DNA of 64,000 nt from Actinotalea ferrariae (GTDB lineage Bacteria > Actinomycetota > Actinomycetes > Actinomycetales > Cellulomonadaceae): positions 1-64,000 of the forward strand of contig NZ_JACVQL010000051.1 of assembly GCF_019733465.1 (NCBI RefSeq). The letters run 5' to 3'. Under the pieces are notes generated by a model that saw only the letters and a list, made by a program, of their open reading frames with translations, had not been told where the DNA came from and ran no database searches. A program made the position numbers and the translations under genes. Positions 32,747-43,001 of the stretch are shown here, piece by piece. The first letter of the stretch is position 1. Every line of letters starts with the position of its first letter.

Positions 32747-33094
32747 ATGGCGAGCGGTAGCGCGATCCGAGGGTCCCGTGTCGGGGCCGGCCCGATGGGC
32801 GAAGCCGAGCGCGGCGAGCAGGCACCCCGGTTCTGGGTGTCCTACTGGTGCGCGAACGGGCACGAGACGAAGCCGAGCTTCTCGGAGGAGGGCGGCGCTG
32901 AGGCGCCCGAGACCTGGGACTGCCCGCGCTGCGGCTTCCCCGCGGGGCAGGACAAGGACAACCCGCCGTCGCCCTCGCGCAACGAGCCGTACAAGACGCA
33001 CCTCGCGTACGTGAAGGAGCGCCGGTCCGACGAGGACGGCGCCGCGATCCTCGACGAGGCGCTCGCCGCGCTCCGCGCCCGCCGCGGCGGCTGA
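32747..33094 (+). CDS. rbpA: RNA polymerase-binding protein RbpA
   Basis: RbpA binds sigma factor and RNA polymerase and helps open promoters; it is found only in Actinobacteria. The 115-residue protein begins MASGSAIRGSRVGAGPMGEAERGEQAPR, read in two segments here as ASGSAIRGSRVGAG and EAERGEQAPR. The zinc-binding core reads SYWCANGHE and WDCPRCGFPAG. The basic linker and sigma-interaction domain include PYKTHLAYVKERRS. GGGAGAG lies 6 bases before the ATG. It ends before a bidirectional hairpin. Confidence 0.95.
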   Translation: MASGSAIRGSRVGAGPMGEAERGEQAPRFWVSYWCANGHETKPSFSEEGGAEAPETWDCPRCGFPAGQDKDNPPSPSRNEPYKTHLAYVKERRSDEDGAAILDEALAALRARRGG

Positions 33095-33114
33095 GCAGCC
33101 CCCCCGCACCACCC

Positions 33115-33151
33115 ACGAGGCCCCTGTCGCGATCCGCGGCGGGGGCCTCGT
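33115..33151. terminator. Hairpin between convergent rbpA and O-methyltransferase genes
   Basis: ACGAGGCCCC (33115-33124) pairs with GGGGCCTCGT (33142-33151), a perfect 10-bp stem with a 17-base loop. It can end transcription from both sides. Confidence 0.65.
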
Positions 33152-33223
33152 CGTGCATGCGCCGCGGATGTGCGCGCCACGGATGCACGCGCCGCGTGTG
33201 CGTGCGGTGCTCGTGCAGGCGCG

Positions 33224-33880
33224 CTAGGGGAGCCGGCGGACGAGGAGGAAGCCGTCGTAGCCCTTGTCGCCGACCGTCTGGATCGCGGTCGCCATGAGCG
33301 CGGGGTCGCCCGCGACACGTTCGAGCACGGCGCGCGCGCCCTCGGCGCGGTCGTCGAACGGCGGGCGCACGATCGCGCCACCGCGCACGACGTTGTCGAC
33401 GACGATCACCGCACCGGGACGCGTGAGCTCGAGGGAGAGCTCGAGGTAGCGCACGTTGGAGGGCTTGTCCGCGTCGACGAAGACGAGGTCGAAGGGCTCG
33501 ACGCGCTCCTCGACCAGGCGTGCCGCCGTCTCTGCGGCCGGTCCGACGCGGACGTCCACGACGTCGGCCAGGCCGGCCGCCTCCACGTTGCGCACGGCGA
33601 CAGCGGCGTGGGCGGGGTCGATCTCGAGCGTCGTGACGTGCCGCGCACCCGTGAGCCCGCGCGCGAGGCAGATGGTGCTGTAGCCGGCCAGCGTGCCGAA
33701 CTCCAGCACCCGGCAGGCGCCGTGCACCTGCGCGAGCAGCGTCAGCAGCCGGCCCTGCGCCGCCGAGACCTGGATCGCGGGAAGCCCGGCCTCGTGCGCC
33801 GCGCGGTTGGCGCCGAGCAGCACGTCGTCCGGCGGGAACAGCTGCTCGAGGTAGGCGTCGACGTCGGCCCACTCGCGCAC
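33224..33880 (-). CDS. O-methyltransferase (family 3, CaOMT/COMT-like)
   Basis: This 218-residue SAM-dependent methyltransferase has a short helical N-terminal segment. Motif I is VLEFGTLAGYSTICLARGL near residue 60, then VTTLEIDP with the ribose-binding acidic residue. The catalytic metal region DLVFVDADKPSN follows, and VIVVDNVVRGG. This pattern fits metal-dependent catechol-type O-methyltransferases. It lies 3 bases after pgl on the same strand and probably shares the pentose phosphate transcript. The substrate is unknown. Confidence 0.9.
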   Translation of the reverse strand: MREWADVDAYLEQLFPPDDVLLGANRAAHEAGLPAIQVSAAQGRLLTLLAQVHGACRVLEFGTLAGYSTICLARGLTGARHVTTLEIDPAHAAVAVRNVEAAGLADVVDVRVGPAAETAARLVEERVEPFDLVFVDADKPSNVRYLELSLELTRPGAVIVVDNVVRGGAIVRPPFDDRAEGARAVLERVAGDPALMATAIQTVGDKGYDGFLLVRRLP

Positions 33881-33883
33881 GGG

Positions 33884-34654
33884 TCAGCCCGCCGCGGCCG
33901 CGTCGAGGAGCCAGAGGGTCCGGCCGCGCGCGACGGCTCGGGCCGCGGGCGTCGCGTCGTCGCCGGCGAGCGCACGCCCGACGGCGTCGGCCTTCTCCGC
34001 TCCTGCCGCGACGACCCAGATCTCGTCCGCGGCCTCGAGGGCCGCGTACGTGAGGCTCACGCGCTCCGGCGGCGGCTTGGGCGAGCCGTGCACGCCCACG
34101 ACGGTCCGGTCCACCACGTCGAGCTCCGGGTGGCCCGGGAAGAGGGACGCGACGTGACCGTCCGGACCCATGCCGAGGAGCACGACGTCGAACGGCGGCA
34201 CCTGCGGACCGGCGTCGTCGGAGGGGGCGATGGCGTCCGGCGACGCCGACGTCGCGGCGCGCGCGAGCTCGGCTGCGTACGCCTCGGCCGACTCCTCCGG
34301 CGACGCGGACCGGTCCGGTCCGGGCATCGGGTGGACGTTCTCCCCGGGGACGGCCAGGGCGTCCAGCAGCGCCTCGCGGGCCTGCGTCTCGTTGCGCTCA
34401 GGGTCACCCGTGGGCAGGAAGCGCTCGTCGCCCCACCACAGGTGCACGCCCGTCCAGTCGACCGCGTCGCGGAGCGGCGACGCGGCGACCTCGGCCAGCG
34501 TGCGGATGCCGACGGTGCCGCCGGTCAGCGCGACGTGCAGCGGGCGGTGCGTGCTCTGGGCGTCGATCAGGTGCAGCAGGAGCCGGGCGGCCGTCGCCTG
34601 CGCGAGCGTCGTGGCGTCGGGGTGGACGACGACGACGCGGGCCGGGCCGGTCAC
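33884..34654 (-). CDS. pgl: 6-Phosphogluconolactonase
   Basis: It hydrolyses 6-phosphogluconolactone to 6-phosphogluconate. The 256-residue protein has VALTGGTVGIRTL near residue 43, WWGDERFLPTGDPERN near 75 and VVLLGMGPDGHVASLFPGHP near 150, the family's phosphate-binding and catalytic segments. The GTG at 34654 overlaps the opcA stop (GTGA). A longer frame upstream overlaps opcA and was rejected. Confidence 0.94.
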   Translation of the reverse strand: MTGPARVVVVHPDATTLAQATAARLLLHLIDAQSTHRPLHVALTGGTVGIRTLAEVAASPLRDAVDWTGVHLWWGDERFLPTGDPERNETQAREALLDALAVPGENVHPMPGPDRSASPEESAEAYAAELARAATSASPDAIAPSDDAGPQVPPFDVVLLGMGPDGHVASLFPGHPELDVVDRTVVGVHGSPKPPPERVSLTYAALEAADEIWVVAAGAEKADAVGRALAGDDATPAARAVARGRTLWLLDAAAAG

Positions 34655-35571
34655 GCCGCCCCCACCCGCTCGAGGCCGTCGACCAGGACCTCGCCGTACA
34701 CCTCGTCGGGATCCAGGCGGCGCAGCTCCTCCGACAGGCACTCGCGCAGCGAGCGCATCGGCATCGCGATGGTCCGCTCGGGCTGCCCCGGCTGCTGCAC
34801 GGTGGCGACGAGGCCGTCCGGGCGGGTCACCACGACCGGGCCCGAGGCCCGCTCGAGCACGACCCGCGTGATGCCCTGCACGTCCTTCTCGCGCACGACG
34901 TCGACCGGGCAGCGCAGCGCGTGCGCGAGCCAGGCCGCGAGCAGCGGCACCGACGGGTGCGTCTCGTGGCCGGACACCTCGACCCGCGTGACGGGCTCGT
35001 AGGGCGGCTGGTCGAGCGCCGCGGCCAGCAGCCCCCGCCAGGCCGTGAGCCGGGTCCACGCGAGGTCGGTGTCACCGGCTCGGTGGCCGTCGCGGAGGCG
35101 GCGGAGCGTGCTCAGCGGGTCCGAGCAGGCGAGGGAGTCGGTGATGCGCCGCTGGGCCATCGCGCCGAGCGGGTGCTCGGCCGGGTGCTCGGGCAGCTCG
35201 GCCGGCCACCACGCGACGATCGGCGCGTCCGGCAGGAGCAGCGGCATGACGAGGGTGTCGCTGTGGGCGAGCATCTCCCCGGAGGCGCGCAGCACGACCA
35301 CCTCGCTCGCGCCCGCGTCACCGCCGACGCGGATCTCGGCGTCGAGCCGCGCCGTCGTCCGGCTCGCGTCGCGCGCCAGCACGATGACGCGGCACGGGTG
35401 CTCGCGGCTCGCGTCGTTGGCGGCCTCGATGGCCTGCTCGACGTCCTCCGCCTCGGCGTCGATGACGAGCGTGAGCACGCGGCCGAGGGCGACCGCACCA
35501 CCCTCGTCGCGCAGGCGGACGAGCGTCTTGGTGACCGCCGTCGTGGTCGTGTCGGGCAGGTCGATGATCAT
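34651..35571 (-). CDS. opcA: Glucose-6-phosphate dehydrogenase assembly protein OpcA
   Basis: This 306-residue actinobacterial/cyanobacterial protein is needed for activity of glucose-6-phosphate dehydrogenase. It starts MIIDLPDTTTTAV and has HPCRVIVLARD, VVVLRASGEMLAHSDTLVMP and PIVAWWPAELP, the conserved core. LSEELRRLDPDEVYGEVL is at the C-terminus. It follows zwf by 49 bases, which supports joint function. Confidence 0.95.
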   Translation of the reverse strand: MIIDLPDTTTTAVTKTLVRLRDEGGAVALGRVLTLVIDAEAEDVEQAIEAANDASREHPCRVIVLARDASRTTARLDAEIRVGGDAGASEVVVLRASGEMLAHSDTLVMPLLLPDAPIVAWWPAELPEHPAEHPLGAMAQRRITDSLACSDPLSTLRRLRDGHRAGDTDLAWTRLTAWRGLLAAALDQPPYEPVTRVEVSGHETHPSVPLLAAWLAHALRCPVDVVREKDVQGITRVVLERASGPVVVTRPDGLVATVQQPGQPERTIAMPMRSLRECLSEELRRLDPDEVYGEVLVDGLERVGAA

Positions 35572-35620
35572 GAGGACACCCCTCGGGTCGGACGGGCCGA
35601 TCGGGTCAGGTCACGAGGCG

Positions 35621-37162
35621 TCACGGCCGGCGCCAGGCCCGACCGTCACGCGCCATCATCTCGTCGGCGGACGCGGGGCCCCACGTGCCCGACCGGTAGG
35701 CCTCAGGCGTCCCGTGCCGCGCCCAGTAGGCGGTGATCGGGTCGAGGATCTTCCACGAGAGCTCGACCTCCTCGTGCCGCGGGAACAGCGGCGGGTCGCC
35801 CAGCAGGACGTCGAGGATGAGGCGCTCGTACGCCTCGGGGGAGGACTCGGTGAAGGCGTGGCCGTAGCCGAAGTCCATCGTGACGTCGCGGACCTCCATC
35901 GCCGTCCCGGGCACCTTCGAGCCGAACCGGATCGTCACGCCCTCGTCCGGCTGCACGCGGATGACGAGCGCGTTCTTGCCGAGCTCCTCGGTCGCGGTGG
36001 ACTCGAACGGCAGGTGCGGCGCCTTCTTGAAGACCACGGCGATCTCGGTGACGCGGCGGCCGAGGCGCTTGCCGGCGCGCAGGTAGAACGGGACGCCCGC
36101 CCAGCGCCGGGTGTCGATGTCCACGCGGATGGCCGCGTAGGTCTCCGTCGCCGAGTCGGGCGCGATGCCGTCCTCGTCGAGGTACCCGACGACCTCCTCG
36201 CCGCCCTGCCAGCCGGCCGCGTACTGGCCGCGCGCGGTGTGCCGCGCCAGGTCGGCGGGCACCCGCACGGCCGAGAGCACCTTCTCCTTCTCGGCCCGGA
36301 GGTCCTGCGCGTCGAAGGAGACCGGCTCCTCCATCGCGGTGAGCGCGAGCAGCTGGAGCAGGTGGTTCTGGATGACGTCCCGGGCTGCGCCGATGCCGTC
36401 GTAGTACCCGGCGCGACCGCCGATGCCGATGTCCTCGGCCATGGTGATCTGCACGTGGTCGACGTAGTTGGCGTTCCAGATCGGCTCGAACAGCTGGTTG
36501 GCGAACCGCAGCGCCAGCATGTTCTGGACCGTCTCCTTGCCCAGGTAGTGGTCGATGCGGAACACCGACTCGGGCTCGAAGACCTCCGAGACGACGTCGT
36601 TCAGCTCGCGCGCGCTGGCCAGGTCGTGGCCGAACGGCTTCTCGATGACGACCCGGCGCCAGGCGCCCTCCTGCTGCTTGGAGAGCCCGGACCGCGCGAG
36701 CTGGCGGCACACGAGCGGGAACGCCCCCGGCGGCACGGACAGGTAGAACGCGTGGTTGCCGCCCGTGCCCTGCTCGGCGTCGAGCTCCTTGACCGTCTGG
36801 CTCAGGCGGTCGAAGGCGGCGTCGTCGTCGAACTCGCCCTGGACGAAGCGGATGCCCTTGAGCAGCTGCTCCCACGTGCTCTCGCGGAACGGCGTCCGGG
36901 CGTTCTTCTTCACGGCGTCGTACACGACCTCGGCGAAGTCCTGCGTCGCCCAGTCCCGCCGCGCGAACCCGGTGAGCGCGAAGCCCGGCGGCAGGAGCCC
37001 GCGGTTGGCGAGGTCGTACACGGCGGGCATGAGCTTGCGCTTGGCCAGGTCCCCCGTCACGCCGAAGATCACCAGGCCGCAGGGCCCGGCGATGCGGGGC
37101 AGGCGCCGGTCACGCGGGTCGCGCAGGGGGTTGACCTGCTGCGCGGAGCGCGAGGGGCTCAC
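35621..37162 (-). CDS. zwf: Glucose-6-phosphate 1-dehydrogenase
   Basis: It is the entry enzyme of the pentose phosphate pathway and makes NADPH and 6-phosphogluconolactone. The 513-residue protein has the cofactor motif VIFGVTGDLAKRKLMPAVYD near residue 31. The catalytic segment RIDHYLGKETVQN is near 200 and the structural motif FYLRAGKRLG near 360. The GTG start at 37162 follows the tal stop by 37 bases. Confidence 0.96.
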   Translation of the reverse strand: MSPSRSAQQVNPLRDPRDRRLPRIAGPCGLVIFGVTGDLAKRKLMPAVYDLANRGLLPPGFALTGFARRDWATQDFAEVVYDAVKKNARTPFRESTWEQLLKGIRFVQGEFDDDAAFDRLSQTVKELDAEQGTGGNHAFYLSVPPGAFPLVCRQLARSGLSKQQEGAWRRVVIEKPFGHDLASARELNDVVSEVFEPESVFRIDHYLGKETVQNMLALRFANQLFEPIWNANYVDHVQITMAEDIGIGGRAGYYDGIGAARDVIQNHLLQLLALTAMEEPVSFDAQDLRAEKEKVLSAVRVPADLARHTARGQYAAGWQGGEEVVGYLDEDGIAPDSATETYAAIRVDIDTRRWAGVPFYLRAGKRLGRRVTEIAVVFKKAPHLPFESTATEELGKNALVIRVQPDEGVTIRFGSKVPGTAMEVRDVTMDFGYGHAFTESSPEAYERLILDVLLGDPPLFPRHEEVELSWKILDPITAYWARHGTPEAYRSGTWGPASADEMMARDGRAWRRP

Positions 37163-37199
37163 CGGGCGCCCGCCGGCGCGAGGGCGGTCGTCGGAGCGG

Positions 37200-38384
37200 T
37201 CACTGGCCGGCCTCCTGGTTGCTCGACGAGACGGCGCTGCGCGCCAGACCTGCGGAGACGGTCGTGAGCAGCTCGTCCCAGCTCTTCTCGAACTTCTCGA
37301 CGCCCTCGACCTCGAGCGCCTCCGTGACCTCGCCGAGGTCGATGCCGAGCCCCGCGAGCGCCTCGACCTGCGCCGCCGCGTCGTCGTAGGCGCCCGTGAC
37401 GGTGTCGCCGCGCACGTCCCCGTGGTCGGCCACGGCCTCGAGGGTCCCGCCGGGCATCGTGTTGACCACGCCGGGGGCGACGAGCTCGTCGACGTACCGG
37501 GTGTCGGGGTACGCAGGGTCCTTGACCCCGGTCGACGCCCACAGCGGCCGCTGCGCGTTGGCGCCGGCCGACGCGAGGGCCTGCCAGCGCTCGGCTGCGA
37601 CGACCTCCTCGTAGAGGCGGTAGGCGAGTCGCGCGTTGGCGATCGCGATCGAGCCGCGCAGCGCGGCGGCCTCCGACGAGCCGATCGCGTCGAGCTTCTT
37701 GTCCACCGCGGCGTCGACCCGGGAGACGAAGAAGGAGGCGACCGAGTGGATGCCCGAGAGGTCCCGGCCCGCGTCCCGCGCCTGCTCGAGGCCGGCCTGG
37801 TAGGCGTCGAGCACGGCCTGGTAGCGCTCGAGCGAGAAGATCAGCGTGACGTTGACGCTGATGCCCTGCGCGATGACCGCGGTGATCGCCGGCAGGCCCT
37901 CGAGCGTCGCGGGGATCTTGATGTAGAGGTTCGGCCGGTCGACGGTGCGCCACAGGCGCTCGGCCGTCGCGACGGTCGCGTCCGTGTCCTTCGCCAGGCG
38001 CGGGTCGACCTCGATCGAGACCCGGCCGTCGAGGCCGCCCGTCGCGGCGTGCACGTCCGCGAGCGCGTCGCACGCGTCGCGCACGTCGTCGGTCGTGATC
38101 GTGAAGACCGCTTCGTCCACGTCGGCGCCCGCCGCGGCGAGCTCGGACAGCTGCGCGTCGTAGGCGCTGCCCTTCGCGAGGGCCGACGCGAAGATCGTCG
38201 GGTTGGTCGTGACGCCCACGACGCCGCGCCCGCTGACGAGCTCGGCGAGCCCGCCGCCGCGCAGCAGCTCACGCGAGAGGTCGTCCAGCCAGATCGCGAC
38301 ACCCGCGTCGCGCAGCGCCGCGATCGGTGCCGGTACGGAGGTCGAGGTGCCGGAGGTCGAGGTGCCGGTGCCTGCTTCGGTCAT
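37200..38384 (-). CDS. tal: Transaldolase
   Basis: It transfers a three-carbon ketol unit between sugar phosphates in the non-oxidative pentose phosphate branch. The 394-residue protein begins with a Thr/Ser-rich stretch. It then has [26 protein letters not shown], the Schiff-base Lys in [27 protein letters not shown] and [17 protein letters not shown]. It is the longer actinobacterial type. AAGGAG is 8 bases before the ATG at 38384; longer readings overlap tkt. Confidence 0.95.
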   Translation of the reverse strand: MTEAGTGTSTSGTSTSVPAPIAALRDAGVAIWLDDLSRELLRGGGLAELVSGRGVVGVTTNPTIFASALAKGSAYDAQLSELAAAGADVDEAVFTITTDDVRDACDALADVHAATGGLDGRVSIEVDPRLAKDTDATVATAERLWRTVDRPNLYIKIPATLEGLPAITAVIAQGISVNVTLIFSLERYQAVLDAYQAGLEQARDAGRDLSGIHSVASFFVSRVDAAVDKKLDAIGSSEAAALRGSIAIANARLAYRLYEEVVAAERWQALASAGANAQRPLWASTGVKDPAYPDTRYVDELVAPGVVNTMPGGTLEAVADHGDVRGDTVTGAYDDAAAQVEALAGLGIDLGEVTEALEVEGVEKFEKSWDELLTTVSAGLARSAVSSSNQEAGQ

Positions 38385-38408
38385 GACGTGCTCCTTCGAT
38401 CGGGGTGG

Positions 38409-38434
38409 GGCCCCGGCCGAGACCGGCCGGGGCC
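38409..38434 (-). terminator. 11-bp perfect hairpin between tkt and tal
   Basis: Arms 38409-38419 and 38424-38434 form a perfect 11-bp all-GC stem around a 4-base loop in the 68-base tkt-tal gap. It probably attenuates read-through or protects the tkt mRNA 3' end. Confidence 0.65.
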
Positions 38435-38452
38435 TTCCACGTGGGACGTCGG

Positions 38453-40627
38453 TCAGAGGTCGCCGGTGCCGCTCTCGGTCGGGACGGCCGCGCTGCCCGG
38501 GTCCGCGTCGCCGCGGGCCGCCGTGAGGGACTCGCGTGCCGCCTCGACGACGGCCTCGGGCGTCAGGCCGAACTCGCGGTAGAGCGTCTCGTAGTCCGCG
38601 GACGCGCCGTAGTGCTCGAGCGAGACGGTCCGGCCCGCGTCCCCGACGATCTTGTGCCACGACATCGCGATGCCGGCCTCGACCGAGACGCGCGCCTTCA
38701 CGGCCGCGGGGAGGACCTCCTCGCGGTACGCCTCGTCCTGCTCGGCGAACCACTCCAGGCTCGGGGCGGACACGACGCGCGTCGCGATGCCGTCGGCCTC
38801 GAGCCGCTCGCGTGCCGCGACGGCGATCTGCACCTCCGAGCCGGTCCCGATGAGGATGACGTCGGGCGTCCCGGTGCTCGCCTCGAGCAGCACGTACGCG
38901 CCGCGAGCGACGCCCTCGGCCGACGCGTAGCCGTCCTCGCCGCGCGGGAACGTGGGCACGTTCTGCCGCGTCAGGACGAGGCCGACGGGGTGGTCGGTGC
39001 GCTCGAGGATCGCCTTCCAGGCCTGCGCCGTCTCGTTCGCGTCGGCCGGACGCACGACGACGAGCCCGGGGATGGCGCGGACGGCGGTGAGGTGCTCGAC
39101 CGGCTGGTGGGTCGGTCCGTCCTCGCCGAGGCCGATCGAGTCGTGCGTCCAGACGTAGATCGCGGGGACGCCCATGAGCGCGGCGAGCCGCACGGCACCA
39201 CGCATGTAGTCGCTGAACGTGAAGAACGTGCCGCCGTACGGCCGCGTCAGCCCGTGCAGCGCGATGCCGGAGAGGATCGCGCCCATGCCGTGCTCGCGGA
39301 TGCCGAAGTGGAGCGTCCGGCCGTACTCGTGGCCCTCGAACTCGTGGGTCGAGCGCTCGGGCGGCAGGAAGGACGGCTCGCCCTTCATCGTGGTGTTGTT
39401 CGAGCCGGCGAGGTCGGCGGAGCCGCCCCACAGCTCGGGCAGCACCGGGGCGAGCGCGGAGAGCACCTCGCCCGACGCGGCGCGGGTCGCTACGGCCTTG
39501 CCGGCCGGGAACGTGGGGAGCGCGTCGGCCCAGCCGTCGGGCAGCGACCGCTCGACGAGCCGGTCCAGCAGCGCCGCGCGGTCCGGGTTCGCGGCACGCC
39601 ACGCGTCGTAGCCCTCCTGCCACTGCGCCTGGGCCTGCGCACCGCGCTCGAGGGCCTGACGCGTGTGCTCGATGACCTCGGGCTCGACCGCGAAGGTCGC
39701 CTCGGCGTCGAAGCCCAAGAGCTCCTTGAGCGCGCGGACCTCGTCGCCGCCCAGCTTGGAGCCGTGCGAGCCGTGCGTGTTCTGCTTCGTCGGCGAGGGC
39801 CAGGCGATGATCGTGCGGAGGCGGATGAACGACGGCCGGTCCGTGACGGCCTTGGCCGCCTCGATCGCGGCGGCGAGGGCCTCGACGTCCTCCGAGTAGG
39901 GGCTGCCGTCCGACGTCTGCGTCCAGTCCACCGACTGCACGTGCCAGCCGTACGCCTCGTAGCGCCCGAGGACGTCCTCGGTGAACGCGATCTCGGTGTC
40001 GCCCTCGATCGAGATGTGGTTGTCGTCCCACAGCACGACGAGGTTGCCGAGCTTCTGGGTGCCCGCGAGCGACGACGCCTCCGACGTCACGCCCTCCTGG
40101 AGGTCGCCGTCGGACGCGATCACGTACACGTGGTGGTCGAACGGGCTGGTGCCCGGTGCGGCGTCGGGGTCGAGGAGCCCGCGCTCGCGCCGCGCCGCCA
40201 TCGCGAAGCCGACCGCGCTGGCGAGCCCCTGGCCGAGCGGCCCGGTGGTGATCTCGACGCCCTCGGTGTGCTTGTACTCGGGGTGACCCGGGGTCTTCGA
40301 GCCCCACGTGCGGAGCGCCGCGATGTCCTCGATCTCGAGGCCGTAGCCGGCGAGGTAGAGCTGGATGTACTGCGTCAGGCTCGAGTGCCCGGCCGACAGG
40401 ACGAACCGGTCTCGGCCCAGCCAGTGCGGGTCCGCCGGGTCGTGGCGCATCGTCCGCTGGAAGAGCAGGTACGCCGCGGGGGCGAGGCTCATCGCCGTGC
40501 CGGGGTGGCCGTTGCCCACCTTCTCGACCGCATCGGCCGCGAGGACACGGACCGTGTCGACGGCGCGGCGGTCGAGGTCCGTCCACTCGAGCTGGAGCTC
40601 GTCGGTCGGGCTGGGGGACGCGTTCAC
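38453..40627 (-). CDS. tkt: Transketolase
   Basis: This thiamine diphosphate enzyme moves two-carbon units between sugar phosphates. The 724-residue protein has the substrate His region [12 protein letters not shown] near residue 34 and the thiamine-binding motif [18 protein letters not shown], with [12 protein letters not shown], near 160-200. The pyrimidine domain is near residue 415 ([12 protein letters not shown]), with [26 protein letters not shown] and [10 protein letters not shown]. The GTG at 40627 follows AGAGG by 5 bases; an extension to 40687 lacks a ribosome site. It is the first gene of the minus-strand pentose phosphate operon. Confidence 0.96.
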   Translation of the reverse strand: MNASPSPTDELQLEWTDLDRRAVDTVRVLAADAVEKVGNGHPGTAMSLAPAAYLLFQRTMRHDPADPHWLGRDRFVLSAGHSSLTQYIQLYLAGYGLEIEDIAALRTWGSKTPGHPEYKHTEGVEITTGPLGQGLASAVGFAMAARRERGLLDPDAAPGTSPFDHHVYVIASDGDLQEGVTSEASSLAGTQKLGNLVVLWDDNHISIEGDTEIAFTEDVLGRYEAYGWHVQSVDWTQTSDGSPYSEDVEALAAAIEAAKAVTDRPSFIRLRTIIAWPSPTKQNTHGSHGSKLGGDEVRALKELLGFDAEATFAVEPEVIEHTRQALERGAQAQAQWQEGYDAWRAANPDRAALLDRLVERSLPDGWADALPTFPAGKAVATRAASGEVLSALAPVLPELWGGSADLAGSNNTTMKGEPSFLPPERSTHEFEGHEYGRTLHFGIREHGMGAILSGIALHGLTRPYGGTFFTFSDYMRGAVRLAALMGVPAIYVWTHDSIGLGEDGPTHQPVEHLTAVRAIPGLVVVRPADANETAQAWKAILERTDHPVGLVLTRQNVPTFPRGEDGYASAEGVARGAYVLLEASTGTPDVILIGTGSEVQIAVAARERLEADGIATRVVSAPSLEWFAEQDEAYREEVLPAAVKARVSVEAGIAMSWHKIVGDAGRTVSLEHYGASADYETLYREFGLTPEAVVEAARESLTAARGDADPGSAAVPTESGTGDL

Positions 40628-40761
40628 GGAGCCTCTTTCCTGCCCGGACGGTCGCCCGGGTCGTGTCGCCTGGTGCGTTCGGCGCACGCCGTCAGGGGCC
40701 GTGAGCGGCCGGTGACGTGCGCCGGTAGGGGGTCCGGCGGTGTGCGCCGGATCACGCGTCG

Positions 40762-40767
40762 AGCCTA
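40762..40767 (-). promoter_or_regulatory. Possible -10 (TAGGCT) of the tkt operon
   Basis: On the minus strand TAGGCT lies about 135 bases before the tkt start, giving a leader near 128 bases. No recognisable -35 is present. The 296-base tkt-ctaB gap otherwise shows no gene. Confidence 0.35.
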
Positions 40768-40881
40768 CCCGCGGGCGCCCCGATGCGATTGTTGTGCCGT
40801 CAGGTGGACGCGGTGCCTGTGGGGTCGGTCACGTCCGGGCGCCCGACGCGCGGGGCGACCCGCTCACGGCGGCGGCGGGCC

Positions 40882-40887
40882 TACCAT
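40882..40887 (+). promoter_or_regulatory. Possible -10 (TACCAT) of ctaB
   Basis: TACCAT lies 36 bases before the ctaB GTG. The leader would be about 30 bases and includes GGAG 9 bases before the start. Confidence 0.45.
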
Positions 40888-40923
40888 GGTCGTCAGCAAC
40901 CCCGCAGAACGGAGCCCTCGCGC

Positions 40924-41928
40924 GTGCGCACTGCCAGTGGACGCCTCGACGCCGGACCGGGCGCAGCCGTCCCCCCGGTCGACCTCCCCGCGGCGGTGCC
41001 CGCAGGGGCGGAGGGGACGACCCGGCAGGGCGCCCTGGCACGGGCGCTGTCCCGGGCCGGGGCCTACGTCGCGCTCACGAAGCCGCGGATCATCGAGCTG
41101 CTCCTCATCACCACGGTGCCGACCATGATCCTCGCCGAGCGCGGGTTCCCGTCGGTGGGTCTGGTGCTCGCGACCCTCGTGGGCGGCGCAGCGGCGGCCG
41201 CCTCGGCCAACACGCTCAACTGCTACCTCGACCGTGACATCGACAAGCTCATGCACCGCACGAAGCGGCGCCCGCTCGTCACGGGCGAGGTGACCCCGCG
41301 GGCCGCCCTGGTGTTCGGCTACGCGCTCGGCCTGTTCGCGGTCGTGTGGTTCGTGGCGCTCGTCAACGTGCTGTCCGCGGTCCTCGCGCTCTCGGCGATC
41401 CTGCTCTACGTCGTCGGCTACACGATGATCCTCAAGCGCCGCACGCCGCAGAACATCGTGTGGGGCGGGGTGGCCGGCTGCATGCCGGTGCTGATCGGGT
41501 GGTCGGCCGTCACGGACTCCGTGGCGTGGGCGCCCGTCGCGCTCTTCGGCGTCATCTTCTTCTGGACGCCGCCGCACTACTGGCCGCTGTCGATGAAGTT
41601 CCGGGGCGACTACGCCGCGGCCGGCGTCCCGATGCTGCCGGTCGTGGCGAACGACGTGCGCGTCACGTGGGAGATGGTCGGCTACACCCTCGGCATGGTC
41701 GCGTGCTCGCTCGTGCTGGTCCCGCTCGCCGGCATGACGTGGGTCTACGCGGTCGTCGCAGCCGTCCTCGGCGCCTGGTTCCTCGCGTCGACGGTGGCGC
41801 TGCTGCGCCGCGCACGCACGCCGCGCCAGGGCGTCCGGCTGGGCGAGATGCGCGTCTTCCACGGCTCGATCACCTACCTGACGCTGCTCTTCGTCGCCAT
41901 CGCGGTCGACCCCTTCCTGCCGGTCTGA
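40924..41928 (+). CDS. ctaB: Protoheme IX farnesyltransferase (heme O synthase)
   Basis: This UbiA-family membrane prenyltransferase makes heme O for the terminal oxidase. The 334-residue protein has about nine membrane helices. The first Asp-rich motif is [19 protein letters not shown] near residue 98, preceded by [20 protein letters not shown], the family entry helix. The second site region is [19 protein letters not shown] near residue 215. The GTG start is supported by GGAG 9 bases upstream. Divergence from tkt is the common actinobacterial arrangement. Confidence 0.95.
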   Translation: MRTASGRLDAGPGAAVPPVDLPAAVPAGAEGTTRQGALARALSRAGAYVALTKPRIIELLLITTVPTMILAERGFPSVGLVLATLVGGAAAAASANTLNCYLDRDIDKLMHRTKRRPLVTGEVTPRAALVFGYALGLFAVVWFVALVNVLSAVLALSAILLYVVGYTMILKRRTPQNIVWGGVAGCMPVLIGWSAVTDSVAWAPVALFGVIFFWTPPHYWPLSMKFRGDYAAAGVPMLPVVANDVRVTWEMVGYTLGMVACSLVLVPLAGMTWVYAVVAAVLGAWFLASTVALLRRARTPRQGVRLGEMRVFHGSITYLTLLFVAIAVDPFLPV

Positions 41929-41932
41929 CGAC

Positions 41933-42904
41933 GTGGGCACCGCAGCCCAGGCCGCCGGCGCGGAGCCGTCGTCCGAGCTGCTCCGCGCCGTCGGCGCCTA
42001 CCTCGACCACCTCGCCGTCGAGCGCGGGCTCGCGGCCAACACCCTGAGCGCGTACCGGCGCGACCTCACGCGGTACACGGCCCACCTCGCGGCACTCGGC
42101 CGCACGTCGGTGACCGAGGTCACCGAGGCCGACGTCCGCGACTTCGTCACCGCCGTCCGGACCGGACGCGACGGCGCGTCGACCCTCTCGGCGGCGTCGA
42201 CCGCGCGCGTCGTCGCAGCCGTGCACGGCTGGCACCGGTTCTGCGCCCTTGAGGGCATGACGCCCGACGACCCGTCCCGCGGCGTGCGGCCGCCGGCGCA
42301 GCCCAAGCGGCTCCCCAAGGCGCTCTCGACGGACGACGTCGAGCGCCTCCTCGCCGCGTCCGCGCTCGGCGACGGCCCGGTGCCGCTGCGGGACCGGGCG
42401 CTGCTCGAGCTGCTCTACTCGACCGGGGCGCGGATCAGCGAGGTCGTCGGGCTCGACGTCGACGACCTGGAGCTCGAGCCCTCCGCCGCCGCAGCACGGC
42501 TCTTCGGGAAGGGCAGCAAGGAGCGCGTCGTGCCCGTGGGCTCGTACGCGCGCGAGGCCGTCGAGGCCTACCTGGTGCGCGCCCGGCCCGTGCTGGCCGC
42601 GTCGGGGCGCGGGACGCCCGCCGTGTTCCTCAACACGCGGGGCGAGCGGCTGAGCCGCCAGAGCGCGTGGGCGGTGCTGCGGCAGGCCGCGCAGCGCGCC
42701 GGCATCGCGCGCGCGGACGACGTCTCGCCGCACACGCTGCGCCACTCGTTCGCGACCCACCTGCTCGCGGGCGGTGCCGACGTCCGCGTGGTGCAGGAGC
42801 TCCTCGGCCACGCGTCGGTGACCACGACGCAGATCTACACGCAGGTGACGCCGGACACGCTGCGCGAGGTCTACGCGGCGGCGCACCCGCGCGCGCTGGG
42901 CTGA
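41933..42904 (+). CDS. xerD: Site-specific tyrosine recombinase XerD
   Basis: XerD resolves chromosome dimers with XerC at dif. The 323-residue protein has the N-terminal SAM-like core-binding domain ([20 protein letters not shown]). In the catalytic domain the residues are Arg in [11 protein letters not shown], Lys in [12 protein letters not shown], His/Arg in [12 protein letters not shown], His in [10 protein letters not shown] and the Tyr nucleophile in IYTQVT. It sits before parA-scpAB, the usual xerD-parA-scpA-scpB order, so it is the housekeeping recombinase, not a phage integrase. Confidence 0.94.
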   Translation: MGTAAQAAGAEPSSELLRAVGAYLDHLAVERGLAANTLSAYRRDLTRYTAHLAALGRTSVTEVTEADVRDFVTAVRTGRDGASTLSAASTARVVAAVHGWHRFCALEGMTPDDPSRGVRPPAQPKRLPKALSTDDVERLLAASALGDGPVPLRDRALLELLYSTGARISEVVGLDVDDLELEPSAAAARLFGKGSKERVVPVGSYAREAVEAYLVRARPVLAASGRGTPAVFLNTRGERLSRQSAWAVLRQAAQRAGIARADDVSPHTLRHSFATHLLAGGADVRVVQELLGHASVTTTQIYTQVTPDTLREVYAAAHPRALG

Positions 42905-42985
42905 CGGCGAGTGCGGTGACGACGGCGGCCGACCGGACGACGGCCCCGCCGGGCGTTGCTGCCCGGCCCGCGGCGGTCGCTGCGG

Positions 42986-43001
42986 TAGCCTCGGGGCCGT
43001 G
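42986..43001 (+). promoter_or_regulatory. Leaderless promoter of parA (TAGCCT, 7 bases, GTG)
   Basis: TAGCCT at 42986-42991 is seven bases before the GTG at 42999, with no Shine-Dalgarno sequence. The 94-base gap after xerD thus carries the promoter of the parA-scpAB operon. Confidence 0.5.

Noticed and set aside
37200-40586. A 1,128-codon reading that would fuse a long upstream part to transaldolase
   Set aside because: The upstream part is the wrong frame of transketolase. Transaldolase has its own AAGGAG and ATG at 38384.
41933-42904. xerD as the integrase of the tRNA-Pro island
   Set aside because: It is 12 kb away in the conserved xerD-parA-scpAB context and has the XerD sequence pattern, so it is the housekeeping recombinase.
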